Notes under the pieces: model-generated
Told to the model about the DNA's origin: nothing
The model's database searches: none
Seen by the model: only the letters and a program-made list of their open reading frames with translations
Source of the DNA: Pectobacterium fontis
Lineage (GTDB): Bacteria > Pseudomonadota > Gammaproteobacteria > Enterobacterales > Enterobacteriaceae
Reading direction: 5' to 3'
Assembly (NCBI RefSeq): GCF_000803215.1
Contig: NZ_JSXC01000011.1
Span: forward strand, 124,001-188,000
Length of the DNA stretch: 64,000 bases
Translations under genes and position numbers: made by a program
Shown here: piece after piece, positions 28,073 to 37,206 of the stretch
Layout: every line of letters starts with the position of its first letter
How positions within the stretch are numbered: position 1 is the first letter of the stretch

Positions 28073-28256
28073 GTTTTTTATAAATTGAAAATTATGTTTT
28101 TGCGCGCCAGTTAACATTTCCATGACATCTTCGCCGTTTTCTGCAACCCCAATCACACAACGCGTGAGAACGTTTGTTGAGGTATACAAGGCTGTCAGAG
28201 GATCGGCGCTGCGCAGGAACGCAATCGTGGGAGAAAATGAAACCACGGTTTGAAAA

Positions 28257-28272
28257 TGAAATAGATATTTCA
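28257..28272. promoter_or_regulatory. Candidate IolR operator upstream of iolG
   Basis: TGAAATAGATATTTCA, a perfect 6-4-6 palindrome, flanked by further symmetric A/T bases (TTTGAAA ... TTTCAAA). The same TGAAAT-N4-ATTTCA pattern recurs before mmsA at 32370-32385. It lies about 320 bases before iolG in a 746-base gap. Confidence 0.55.
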
Positions 28273-28432
28273 AATCACGTCATTATCATCGAGGAGGGAA
28301 AAGCGACAGACAGAACCAGATCGCAAACGTCATTTGCAAAGGCTATCTCTTCGTCAAATTTTTATGCCGATTCAGAAAGGTTTCGTGCGCAACAAGATTG
28401 TCATTTCATGCTATCTCGTAGCACGCGCCCGA

Positions 28433-28614
28433 CGCAGGGCGCTCAGTCGCCGCCGCCCTGCGAACCCAGGCTTTCCGGCTAAATTATGTCGCTACGCGAT
28501 GCCTTCGTCGGTATCAGGCTTAACGGACCGCCTGCGACGTGCTCCCTGCACGGCGCAGGCTTTCGCGGCGTCCATGCCGCTCATCCTAAGCCTGCTATCT
28601 CCTCAGCATAATTT
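28433..28614. repeat. Structured palindromic element in the iolG-iolD gap
   Basis: CGCAGGGCG (28433-28441) pairs with CGCCCTGCG (28454-28462). A second nested structure follows: AAATTATG (28481-28488) with CATAATTT (28607-28614), and inside it CAGGCTTA (28515-28522) with TAAGCCTG (28587-28594). GC-rich and clearly unlike the flanking AT-rich promoter DNA. It lies downstream of iolD (minus strand), so it may end or protect the mmsA-iolD transcript, or be a dispersed repeat. Confidence 0.6.
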
Positions 28615-28682
28615 CTTACGCCGGATAATGATCAACCCCATTTGCGCCCCTGCGTTATTTGTCGTTCTGAAGGAGAACTCAC

Positions 28683-30614
28683 TTAATACTGTCGTGCACG
28701 CGAGAGCGCCGCTTTCACGCTACTGGCGGCAGCCTCAATCTCCGGGTTGTCGGCAACCTGTGCCGTGCCGGTACGCCACCAGGATTCGTAGCCGTGCGTC
28801 ATCGTTTTCGGCAGTACCTTGATGTCGAGCAGCACGGGGCCAGAGTGCTGACGTGATTCCACCAGCGCCAGCCTGAGTGAGGCTTCATCATGTACCCGCC
28901 ATGCTTTGCAGCCGTAGCTTTCCGCGTTCTTGGCGAAATCCACCGGGATGAGCGCACCGCGCAGTTGTCCCGACGCAGCATCTCGGTAGCGGTTTTCCGT
29001 ACAGAAGCTGCCCATGCCCTGACTCATTTGCAGGTTGTTAATGCAGCCAAAACCGGCGTTATCGAACAACAGCACGGTGATCTTGATTCCTTCCTGAACC
29101 GCCGTTTGCAGTTCGGTGTGGAGCATCAGATAGGAACCGTCACCCACCATCGCATAGACGGGCTGTTGCGGTGCCGCAAGGCGTGCGCCAATGGCCGCCG
29201 CGATCTCGTATCCCATGCAGGAATAGCCATATTCCAGATGGTAGCTGTCCGGTGTTTTCACCTGCCACAGGCGCTGCAAATCCCCCGGTAGCGACCCCGC
29301 CGCGCCAACGACAATCGCATTGTCCTCCAGCTCTTCATTTAGTATGCCCAGCACGCGGGTTTGCGTCAGATGGGTGTTCAGCGTCTGGCGGTATTCATCC
29401 AGTTTATCTTCCAGACCATCCACGACTTCCGGCACCCATTCACCTTTATCCTGCACGGCAAACAGCCGCTGTAGCTCGCGTTGCCAGTCCGTACGAGCCT
29501 GTTCAACGGCCTGCTGCCAACCGCTACGATACGACACCTCCGCCAGCCGTTCAGTCAGCGCTTCCAACCCGACACGCGCGTCAGCGATCAGGGGCAAGGC
29601 ATCCAGTTTGAGTGCATCAAACTCGGCCACGTTGAGCAGCAAAAATTCGACGTCCGGGTTCTGAAACAGCGACTTGGAACCGGTGGTAAAATCGGTTAAA
29701 CGCGTCCCGACGCCGATGATCAGATCGGCCTCCTGCGCCAGCCGATTCGCCGCCAGCCCGCCGGTGACGCCAATACCACCACAGTTCAACGGATGTGAGG
29801 AAACCATCGCCCCCTTGCCCGCCTGGGTTTCGCCAAACGGAATCGCACACTGCTCGGCAAACTGCGCCAGCGCATCATGCGCGCCCGAATAGCGCACGCC
29901 ACCGCCGCAAATCAGCATCGGGCGACGTTTTCTCGCAATCAGCGCCGCCGCCTCATCCAGCCGTGCCGCATCCGGTGGACGTCGTTCGAGGTGATGCACG
30001 CGCTTGCGGAAAAACGATGCCGGATAATCCCAGACTTCCGCCTGCACATCCTGCGGCAAACACAGCGTCACCGCGCCCGTATCTGCCGGATCGGTCAACA
30101 CGCGCATAGCGTTAATCAGCGCACTCATCAGTTGTTCAGGGCGATTGATGCGATCCCAATAGCGGGAAACGGGCTTAAAGCAGTCATTAGTGCTAATCGA
30201 CAGATCGTGATACTGCTCGACCTGCTGCAACACCGGATCCGGCTGGCGGCAGGCGAAGAGATCGCCGGGCAGCAGCAGAACAGGAATGCGGTTGGCGGTT
30301 GCGGTCGCCGCTGCCGTCACCATATTTGCCGCTCCCGGCCCCACCGATGATGTCACCGCGTAGATTTTCCGTCGCTTATGTTGCTTAGCGAACCCGACGG
30401 CGATGTGCGCCATTCCCTGTTCATTGCACCCCTGATGCACCGTGAGGCGGTTCGCCTCCTGTTCCAGCGCCTGACCAATGCCCAGCACATTACCGTGACC
30501 AAAAATGGTCATAATGCCCTGTACAAAGGGGGATTCTTCACCGTCTACGCTGAGGTATTGCTGGTTGAGAAACCTGACCAGCGCTTGCGCCATGGTGATG
30601 CGACACGTATCCAT
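28683..30614 (-). CDS. iolD: 3D-(3,5/4)-trihydroxycyclohexane-1,2-dione hydrolase
   Basis: Thiamine-diphosphate enzyme that opens the inositol ring to give 5-deoxy-glucuronate. 643 aa with the three TPP-enzyme domains: N-terminal pyrimidine domain with [13 protein letters not shown] and a conserved Glu, central domain ([15 protein letters not shown]), and C-terminal PP domain with the metal motif GDGSY ... [26 protein letters not shown]. It follows mmsA on the same strand after a 187-base gap that contains a dispersed palindrome, so it is probably expressed from the mmsA promoter. Confidence 0.95.
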   Translation of the reverse strand: MDTCRITMAQALVRFLNQQYLSVDGEESPFVQGIMTIFGHGNVLGIGQALEQEANRLTVHQGCNEQGMAHIAVGFAKQHKRRKIYAVTSSVGPGAANMVTAAATATANRIPVLLLPGDLFACRQPDPVLQQVEQYHDLSISTNDCFKPVSRYWDRINRPEQLMSALINAMRVLTDPADTGAVTLCLPQDVQAEVWDYPASFFRKRVHHLERRPPDAARLDEAAALIARKRRPMLICGGGVRYSGAHDALAQFAEQCAIPFGETQAGKGAMVSSHPLNCGGIGVTGGLAANRLAQEADLIIGVGTRLTDFTTGSKSLFQNPDVEFLLLNVAEFDALKLDALPLIADARVGLEALTERLAEVSYRSGWQQAVEQARTDWQRELQRLFAVQDKGEWVPEVVDGLEDKLDEYRQTLNTHLTQTRVLGILNEELEDNAIVVGAAGSLPGDLQRLWQVKTPDSYHLEYGYSCMGYEIAAAIGARLAAPQQPVYAMVGDGSYLMLHTELQTAVQEGIKITVLLFDNAGFGCINNLQMSQGMGSFCTENRYRDAASGQLRGALIPVDFAKNAESYGCKAWRVHDEASLRLALVESRQHSGPVLLDIKVLPKTMTHGYESWWRTGTAQVADNPEIEAAASSVKAALSRARQY

Positions 30615-30667
30615 TGATCTACTCCTTCACGCAAGGGAAGATGAAAACTACTGATCCCTGCTGCAAT

Positions 30668-30732
30668 ATCGAGATACACGGGTATACCACGGGGCGAGGT
30701 ATCCCTACGGGAACCTCATCCCCGTGTTCCCC
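30668..30732. repeat. Dispersed imperfect palindrome, copy 2
   Basis: CACGGGG-CGAGGT (30689-30701) pairs with ACCTCA-TCCCCGTG further on. In reverse complement the element reads GGGGGAACACGGGGATGAGG ... and ends TATCTCGAT, matching the copy at 1933-1985. Sits between mmsA and iolD on the minus strand. Confidence 0.55.
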
Positions 30733-30801
30733 CTAAAACTACACATTATTGATGCAGCACATTTTCGGCTCTTGTTATCGTTGCCAACGTGGCACACATC
30801 C

Positions 30802-32313
30802 TCACTCCAGCGTGGGCATGACGAAGCTGCTGGTGTGGTGCTCCAGACGGACGCTGGCGGGCCAGCGGCTGGTGACGGTTTTCATGCGGGTGTAGAAGCG
30901 TACACCGTCGTTGCCGTGGACGTTGAGCGGTCCAAAAATAGAGCGCTTCCAGCCGCCAAAACTGTGGAAAGCCATCGGCACCGGAATCGGTACGTTCACA
31001 CCGACCATGCCCGCCTGCACCTCTTCACAGAACTGACGCGCCGTTTCACCATCGCGGGTAAAAATAGCGGTGCCGTTGCCATATTCATGATTGTTAATCA
31101 GCGTTACCGCTGTCTGGTAATCCGGCACGCGCACCACAGATAACACTGGGCCAAAAATTTCCTCCTGATAGATCTTCATCTCCGGCGTGACGTTATCGAA
31201 CAACGTCGGCCCGATAAAATAACCCTGCGGGTGCCCGTGTACGGACAGCGTACGTCCATCGATACGCAGCGTCGCGCCTTGATCGACGCCACTTTGAATA
31301 TAGTCAGCAATTTTGGCTCGATGCGCTGCGCTGATCACCGGCCCCATCTCGTTTTCCTGCCCGTCCACCAGACCTGGCCCGACGCGCATCGCGTTGATCT
31401 GCGCATTCAGGCGCTGGTGGAGTGCTTCCGCCGTGTCATCACCAACGGCAACCACCACCGACAGCGCCATGCAGCGCTCCCCCGCCGCGCCAAATGCCGC
31501 GCCCATAATCGCGCTAGCAGCCATGTCCATGTCGGCATCCGGCATCAGGATGCAGTGATTCTTCGCTCCCCCCAGCGCCTGACAGCGTTTGCCGTGTGCC
31601 GATGCGGTCTGATAAATGTATTCAGCCACTGGCGTCGACCCCACGAAACTCACTGCCTGCACGCGTGGATCCGTCAGCAGGACATCGACCGCTTCCTTGT
31701 CGCCCTGCACCACGTTAAACACACCATCCGGCAGGCCAGCTTCTTTCAGCAGTTGCGCCAATAGCAGCGAGAGCGAGGGATCTTTTTCCGAGGGTTTCAG
31801 CACAAAGGTATTCCCCGTCGCCAGCGCAATCGGGAACATCCACATCGGCACCATCGCCGGGAAGTTGAACGGCGTAATGCCGACGCAGACACCGAGCGGC
31901 TGCATCAGAGAATGGCTATCGACCCCCGTGCCGACATTCGCCGAGTGTTCGCCTTTTTGCAGATGTGGAATACCGCAAGCAAATTCAACGACTTCCAGAC
32001 CGCGCGTGACTTCTCCCACCGCATCGGAATAAACCTTGCCATGCTCTTGTGAAATCAGCCGCGCCAGCGTATCCATTCGTTCTTCCAGCAGCGCCTTGAA
32101 GCGAAACAAAATACGTGCGCGACGTAGCGGAGAGTGCTTCGACCACGCAGGGAATGCCGACGCCGCGCTGGTAATGGCCTGCTCGACTTCCGCCTTATCA
32201 GACATCACAACCTGGCGAATCTGCTCGCCCGTCGCCGGGTTATACACAGCGGCGTAGCGCTGGCTGTGGCTGGAGGCAATCGCCCCTTGAATGAAGTTAG
32301 ATACGGTTTCCAT
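30802..32313 (-). CDS. mmsA: Methylmalonate-semialdehyde dehydrogenase (CoA-acylating)
   Basis: Final inositol step: converts malonate semialdehyde to acetyl-CoA and CO2 with NAD and CoA (IolA role). 503-aa aldehyde dehydrogenase: PFNFPAMVPMWMFPIALATGN, FVGSTPVAEYIY, and catalytic cysteine in GERCMAL (Cys281). In this family the usual general-base Glu is replaced, here by Asn (GGAKNH), as expected for the CoA-acylating type. AAAGGTG precedes the start. Divergent from the RpiR regulator gene, with a TGAAAT-N4-ATTTCA palindrome 57 bases upstream. Confidence 0.95.
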   Translation of the reverse strand: METVSNFIQGAIASSHSQRYAAVYNPATGEQIRQVVMSDKAEVEQAITSAASAFPAWSKHSPLRRARILFRFKALLEERMDTLARLISQEHGKVYSDAVGEVTRGLEVVEFACGIPHLQKGEHSANVGTGVDSHSLMQPLGVCVGITPFNFPAMVPMWMFPIALATGNTFVLKPSEKDPSLSLLLAQLLKEAGLPDGVFNVVQGDKEAVDVLLTDPRVQAVSFVGSTPVAEYIYQTASAHGKRCQALGGAKNHCILMPDADMDMAASAIMGAAFGAAGERCMALSVVVAVGDDTAEALHQRLNAQINAMRVGPGLVDGQENEMGPVISAAHRAKIADYIQSGVDQGATLRIDGRTLSVHGHPQGYFIGPTLFDNVTPEMKIYQEEIFGPVLSVVRVPDYQTAVTLINNHEYGNGTAIFTRDGETARQFCEEVQAGMVGVNVPIPVPMAFHSFGGWKRSIFGPLNVHGNDGVRFYTRMKTVTSRWPASVRLEHHTSSFVMPTLE

Positions 32314-32369
32314 GTTTACACCTTTGTGGGTTTTGAGGAGATAAACGGCTGATACCGAATTACAGTATA

Positions 32370-32385
32370 TGAAATGAATATTTCA
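32370..32385. promoter_or_regulatory. Candidate IolR operator between mmsA and the regulator gene
   Basis: TGAAATGAATATTTCA, a 6-4-6 palindrome identical in half-sites to the one at 28257-28272. It is 57 bases before mmsA and 256 bases before the RpiR gene, so it could control mmsA-iolD and perhaps the regulator itself. Confidence 0.6.
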
Positions 32386-32640
32386 TTTAATGGAAAAGTA
32401 AAATAAATATTGATTATTGTGATCCGCTGCGAATTTTTAGGTAAACTTGACGTCGACTGTCAACAAAGGCAGGCGAGCCGCCTCTGAAAATCGCCGCGTC
32501 GGTAACAGGTGTGCCGCTGGACATGTCGCACAGATAAAACAGCCGTATTCAAAAATGAATTTTCTGTTCCGTTTCAGGCGCCAGTCATGACATCGCCCTA
32601 ATGGGATAGGTTCTTATACGTCTTTGGGAGACAACCCGAT

Positions 32641-33498
32641 ATGCCCATGGCAACCAGCCTGAGAGAGTTACAGGAACAGATCCGCGAGCGTTATGATTCG
32701 CTCAGCAAGCGGTTACAGCAGGTCGCGCATTACGTGCTGGATAACACCAACAGCATCGCTTTCGATACCGTTGCCGTGATCGCCGAGCGCGCAGACGTTC
32801 CCCCTTCAACGTTGATTCGCTTCGCCAACGCCTTTGATTTCAGCGGGTTCAACGAAATGAAACAGTTATTCCGTATGAATCTGGTAGAAGAAACGGCCAG
32901 CTATACTGACCGGGCGCGATTATTTCGGGCAATGGAAACCGATGCTGTACCGGAAACACCGTTGGATATTCTGCATGAGTTTGCCCGTTCAAACGCGCAG
33001 GCGATGCAGCAGTTGGTGGCACGCACTCCGCAAGAAGACTTGCAAAAAGCCGTCGATATACTGGCTCAGGCGGGCACCATCTATATTGTAGGGCTGCGGC
33101 GTTCGTTCAGTGTCGCCACTTACCTCACCTATGCCCTCAGCCATTTGGAAAGCAACCCCATTCTGGTCAACGGACTGGGAGGCATGTTTCGTGAACAGCT
33201 TAGTCGGGTCAGCGCACGCGATGTGGTGGTTTCCATCAGCTTCTCACCCTATTCACAAGAAACCGTGATGGTCAGCGAGATGGCCGCGAAAGCTGGAGCG
33301 CGGCAAATTGTGATTACCGATAGCCAAATTAGCCCGCTGGCAACGCTCAGCGACGTCTGTTTTGTGGTGAAGGAAGCGCAGGTTGATGCGTTCCGCTCGC
33401 AATCCGCCACGCTTTGTCTGGTGCAATCGTTAATGGTGTCGCTGGCCTATCGGCAGGGAAACGGTGCTGAACAGAGTGAAAAACAGCAGCGCGGCTAG
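32641..33498 (+). CDS. iolR: RpiR-family transcriptional regulator of inositol genes
   Basis: 285-aa regulator with an N-terminal helix-turn-helix (about residues 5-80: IAERADVPPSTLIRFANAFDFSGFNEMKQ, landmark) and a C-terminal SIS sugar-phosphate domain (about 120-260: AGTIYIVGLRRSFSVATYLTYAL, VVSISFSPYSQETVMVSEMA, VITDSQISPLA). An RpiR-type IolR represses iol genes in Salmonella, and the divergent position next to mmsA supports the same role; a pathway intermediate bound by the SIS domain would be the inducer. The start at 32641 is favoured by GGGAGA about ten bases upstream; an ATG at 32647 is possible. Confidence 0.85.
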   Translation: MPMATSLRELQEQIRERYDSLSKRLQQVAHYVLDNTNSIAFDTVAVIAERADVPPSTLIRFANAFDFSGFNEMKQLFRMNLVEETASYTDRARLFRAMETDAVPETPLDILHEFARSNAQAMQQLVARTPQEDLQKAVDILAQAGTIYIVGLRRSFSVATYLTYALSHLESNPILVNGLGGMFREQLSRVSARDVVVSISFSPYSQETVMVSEMAAKAGARQIVITDSQISPLATLSDVCFVVKEAQVDAFRSQSATLCLVQSLMVSLAYRQGNGAEQSEKQQRG

Positions 33499-33655
33499 CA
33501 GGAACCGTTTGAATTACCATGGTTTATAACCCAAAGGACAGGCCATAGGCCTACCGCCGTATCCGCAATTCATGAATGCGCGCGATAACCATTAATGCAG
33601 GTAGCGGAGCGCCTCCACAAACAGTGACAAGGCGTACTGAAGTGCGACATAACAG

Positions 33656-33685
33656 AGCCATTCAGTAGCAGACTGAATGGCTTTT
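33656..33685 (+). terminator. Terminator of the iolR gene
   Basis: Perfect 11-bp stem AGCCATTCAGT / ACTGAATGGCT around AGCAG, followed by TTT. The remainder of the 396-base gap to arnF shows no gene. Confidence 0.85.
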
Positions 33686-33894
33686 CACGTTGCCCGGCTC
33701 ATCGCTAACGCCGCCATGTTTAATAATTCATCAACATGCTCCCAACGCTAAATAATTCGCACTTCAGGAAAAAACGTTAACAAAATCAATGTACAGGCAA
33801 CGTAAAACCCGGCGGGCATTGCAGTTTGTTGCCGTAAATCATGTTGCGAAGCGTGGAGACAAGTCAAAAGTGCTAACCGTAAGGCTCAGACGGT

Positions 33895-34290
33895 TTACCG
33901 CACCGTCTTAGCTCTACGGTTAATCAGCCAGACGCCCAGCAGAATAATCAGGACACCGAGGCTCTTACGCAGGCTCGTCGGTTCATTCAGCCACGGCAGG
34001 ATAACCGCTGCCATATAGACTACAACATAGCTCAGGCTAATCAGCGGATAGGCGTGACTCAACGGCAGATAACGCAGCACCATGAACCAACACACCATCG
34101 ACAGCCCGTAGCAGACAATCCCGCTCAGCACCGCCGCCGCTGGCCAACCGGCTGTCAACGCGTTGAACGACGGCCAGTGCGTCACGGAAATGCTCGGCAG
34201 CAGCACCATCCCGCTTTTCATCAGTACCTGTGCAGCGCTGGCTAACACAATGCTGCACATTGCCCAAAAATAGCCTCTGTTCGCCATCAT
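33895..34290 (-). CDS. arnF: L-Ara4N-phosphoundecaprenol flippase subunit ArnF
   Basis: Small-multidrug-resistance-like inner-membrane protein that with ArnE flips undecaprenyl-phosphate-L-Ara4N to the periplasmic face. 131 aa with four hydrophobic helices and the typical [17 protein letters not shown] and [14 protein letters not shown] segments. Last gene of the arn operon; its start overlaps the arnE stop by four bases. Confidence 0.92.
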   Translation of the reverse strand: MMANRGYFWAMCSIVLASAAQVLMKSGMVLLPSISVTHWPSFNALTAGWPAAAVLSGIVCYGLSMVCWFMVLRYLPLSHAYPLISLSYVVVYMAAVILPWLNEPTSLRKSLGVLIILLGVWLINRRAKTVR

Positions 34291-34628
34291 GCCCCCTGCA
34301 TCAGAGAGATACCGATGATAATCAGCGCAATACCCCCCCAGTGGTGGGCATCTACTGGTTCAGCAAACCCGTAATGTGCCAACAGCGTGACCAGAATAAA
34401 ATTGACGCTAAGTAACGGATACGCCAGGCCAAGCGGGAAATTCTGCAATACCAGCAGCCACAGCAGCAGTCCGATGCCCAGCAACAAGGCCGCCAACATC
34501 AGCCACATCAGCGTCACCCGCTGACGTCGCGCCTTGGGCAAACACCGCCAGCACTCCGCCGCCTGTTTCTGGCACAATTGCCCTAAACTGGTCAGCAGGC
34601 AGACGATAGCAACCAATAAATAACTCAT
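34287..34628 (-). CDS. arnE: L-Ara4N-phosphoundecaprenol flippase subunit ArnE
   Basis: Partner of ArnF in the flippase. 113 aa, four membrane helices ([56 protein letters not shown]). Overlaps arnT upstream and arnF downstream by four bases each, so translation is probably coupled. Confidence 0.92.
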   Translation of the reverse strand: MSYLLVAIVCLLTSLGQLCQKQAAECWRCLPKARRQRVTLMWLMLAALLLGIGLLLWLLVLQNFPLGLAYPLLSVNFILVTLLAHYGFAEPVDAHHWGGIALIIIGISLMQGA

Positions 34629-36295
34629 TGTGCAATCTGCTTATAAAACAACAGCACATAATGGTGCGATCTTTTCACCTGATCGGGCACAGGTAGGTTG
34701 TGGTACTCCTCATCGATCTCCCGATCAACTTTCAGTACCAGCGCCACATTCCCACTACGCCGCTTCTCGTTAAGCCAAGCTGGAAAAGCGCCCTCATCGA
34801 CAAAGCGGTCTACCGAATCTCCATAGTTCAGTCCATAGTTCAGTTCACCGCGCGCCTTAAATAAGGTGATATCGCTGCGTTTCAACTCCCACGCCAGCCC
34901 GGCGGCCAGCCCTACCTCGTCGCTCAGCACATAGCGGCTGCCCTGTAGCAACGACTGGTGGCTACGAACAAAGTGTTGTGGATTCTTTGCGTCGACGATG
35001 CTCACCGGAATACTTCCACCAATGAGTAACGCCAGAAAGAGTGGACAGCCCGCCACCAGATAGCCCCATACCCGCGGTTTTCTTAAGCTGACAGCGGCAA
35101 AGGCTATCCAACCGATGAAGCAGACGATGCCCGATACAATAGTTAGTGACTCTCCCGCTTGATAGACATGCGGCATGACGATGCCAAGCGCAAGAGCGGT
35201 AACAGCAAGTGCTAACACGCCGCCAAAGGCAATATTGAGCCAGCTATTGATGCGTAATACCCGTTCGCGTATTGCTTGTGACAAACCGGACAACCACGCT
35301 GCCATCAGCAACGCCAGTGGCGCAAAGCACGGCAGAATGTAAGTCAGCAGCTTACCTTTGGCGATGCTGAAAAACAGTAGCGGCATCACTATCCAACACA
35401 GCAACAAGAGGCGTTCCGGGTGCGCTTTTCGTTCAGCCCAGCCGCTGCGTAATGCGCCTGGCAGCAGCGCAAGCCAGGGGAATGTACCTAATATCAGAAC
35501 CGGCAGGTAATACCAAAACGGTGCTTTATGCTGGGCATTATCTTCTGCAAAACGCTGGATATGCTCAATCCAAAAGAAGTAATGCCAATAATCAGTTTCG
35601 CGCGCATGCACCGCCAGTGCCCACGGCGCGCTCAGCAATACCGCGACAACAATCGCCAATGGCCCGAACAGCAGCAGTTCCTTAATCCGCTTTTGTGCCA
35701 GCGCTGCGGGGAGCACGCTGATCACCGGTAAGGCCAGCGCCAGAAAGCCTTTGGTCATAAACCCCATGCCGCAGGCCAGCCCCATCAGCCCCCAGGCGAT
35801 GAGCCGTTCACGCGTCAGCGTCGCCCTCTGAATCAATGCGTGACTGAACAGCGCCGCCGTCATCCAGAGCGTCACCATCGGATCGAGAACACTGTAAGTA
35901 CCAATGCCATACACCAGCAGCGACGTGAGGTAGATCGTCGTCGCCAACAGCGCGGTACGCCGATTTTTCCACAGCAATATCGCCAACCCAAACACCAGCA
36001 GCGCACTCAGTGCAGTAGAAAATACCGAGGCAAAGCGCACGGCAAAATTGGTATGACCGAATAACCATTGACTACTGTTATTCAGCCAATAGCCCGCAAC
36101 AGGTTTCTCAAAATAGCGAATCCCCAACAAATGCGGCACGATCCAATCGCCACGCTGAAGCATCTCGCGGCTGATTTCCGCATAGCGCGTTTCATCCGGT
36201 GACCACAGCCAGCGACCGTTCAGCGGCAACAGGTAGAGCAAAGCAAATAGCACCATTACCACGGTGCTTTTCAGCTTTATCAGGCTTTTTTCCAT
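34625..36295 (-). CDS. arnT: Undecaprenyl-phosphate L-Ara4N transferase to lipid A
   Basis: Inner-membrane glycosyltransferase (GT83) that adds L-Ara4N to lipid A phosphate on the periplasmic side, giving resistance to polymyxin and cationic peptides. 556 aa from the ATG at 36295 (GGAG upstream); an earlier in-frame start would add 15 unsupported residues. Landmarks: RWLWSPDETRYAEISREML, containing the catalytic-region acidic residues in the first periplasmic loop, and about 12 membrane helices followed by a soluble C-terminal domain. Confidence 0.95.
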   Translation of the reverse strand: MEKSLIKLKSTVVMVLFALLYLLPLNGRWLWSPDETRYAEISREMLQRGDWIVPHLLGIRYFEKPVAGYWLNNSSQWLFGHTNFAVRFASVFSTALSALLVFGLAILLWKNRRTALLATTIYLTSLLVYGIGTYSVLDPMVTLWMTAALFSHALIQRATLTRERLIAWGLMGLACGMGFMTKGFLALALPVISVLPAALAQKRIKELLLFGPLAIVVAVLLSAPWALAVHARETDYWHYFFWIEHIQRFAEDNAQHKAPFWYYLPVLILGTFPWLALLPGALRSGWAERKAHPERLLLLCWIVMPLLFFSIAKGKLLTYILPCFAPLALLMAAWLSGLSQAIRERVLRINSWLNIAFGGVLALAVTALALGIVMPHVYQAGESLTIVSGIVCFIGWIAFAAVSLRKPRVWGYLVAGCPLFLALLIGGSIPVSIVDAKNPQHFVRSHQSLLQGSRYVLSDEVGLAAGLAWELKRSDITLFKARGELNYGLNYGDSVDRFVDEGAFPAWLNEKRRSGNVALVLKVDREIDEEYHNLPVPDQVKRSHHYVLLFYKQIAQ

Positions 36296-36312
36296 ACTGT
36301 CTCCTGCTTTCT

Positions 36313-37206
36313 TTATTCTTCCACTTGTACGCCAAGCCACCCTTCCCGTCCGGGAAACGATGCGCGAGCAATCCGTCCGACCGGCAGCGTAGCCGTGTCG
36401 TCAGGCAGCAATGAGGAAAGTGGACAAAATTCGATATGCTGCTGACGAGCATGAAGGAGCAATTGGCGGAACAGCGCCAGCTTTGCCCCCCCTTCAACCT
36501 CTGCGTGAATGGTGTACACCGGCACGCCGCGATCCTGCCGGATCGCATCAAGAATAAAGTCGTTAAATTCGTCGTCGCTCACGCGCTCACCGATGACTTC
36601 ATCGTAGGTAGGTAGCGTGACCGGGATCTGCACCGTGCCCAGTTCGCCATTTTTCAGCCGTGGCCGAAAAGGTTGGGTGCCACGACAGTCGCTGTTATAG
36701 TCCAGATCCCAGCGCTGCTTCATCTCAACGACGCGCGGATCGGCTCGCCAGCCCGCCACGGCGGAGCAGCGCACGGGGGATGGCAGAATGTGCGTCAGCG
36801 CATCCATGCCTTCACGGAACTGCGCGGCCAATTGCGCCTCCGACCAACGGGCGACATTCGCCTGCCAGCCATGATGATCCCAGGCATGTAGCCCGACTTC
36901 ATGCCCCGCGTCGTATGTCTGGCAGATTAACGCGCCAAACTGCGTGCCAATACGACGCCCCGGCCACGCCGTACCAGCCAGTAAAATATCCCAGCCGTAG
37001 AGCGAGGCCGCATTGGAGCGCAGCATCTTCCATAAAAAGCGCGGACGCAACAGACGCCACAGGTGACGTCCCATGTTGTCCGGCCCGACGCTAAAAAAGA
37101 AACTCGCCTGTACATCAAATTCTGCCAGCACATCTAGCAACGCGGGTACGCCATCCCGCGTACCGCGCCAGGTGTCAACATCAATCCGCAGGCCAACGCG
37201 CGTCAT
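36313..37206 (-). CDS. arnD: 4-deoxy-4-formamido-L-arabinose-phosphoundecaprenol deformylase
   Basis: Removes the formyl group after ArnC transfer, making the pathway irreversible. 297-aa NodB/polysaccharide deacetylase domain: the first motif [12 protein letters not shown] carries the metal and base Asp residues, [14 protein letters not shown] carries the metal histidines, and RADPRVVEM gives the third motif. ATGA overlap with arnA. Confidence 0.93.
   Translation of the reverse strand: MTRVGLRIDVDTWRGTRDGVPALLDVLAEFDVQASFFFSVGPDNMGRHLWRLLRPRFLWKMLRSNAASLYGWDILLAGTAWPGRRIGTQFGALICQTYDAGHEVGLHAWDHHGWQANVARWSEAQLAAQFREGMDALTHILPSPVRCSAVAGWRADPRVVEMKQRWDLDYNSDCRGTQPFRPRLKNGELGTVQIPVTLPTYDEVIGERVSDDEFNDFILDAIRQDRGVPVYTIHAEVEGGAKLALFRQLLLHARQQHIEFCPLSSLLPDDTATLPVGRIARASFPGREGWLGVQVEE

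Noticed and set aside
28174-28822. Two open frames of 102 and 162 codons in the iolG-iolD gap
   Set aside because: They cross the structured repeat and run into iolD on the opposite strand; sequence is low-complexity Arg/Pro/Ala rich, typical of GC-rich shadow frames.
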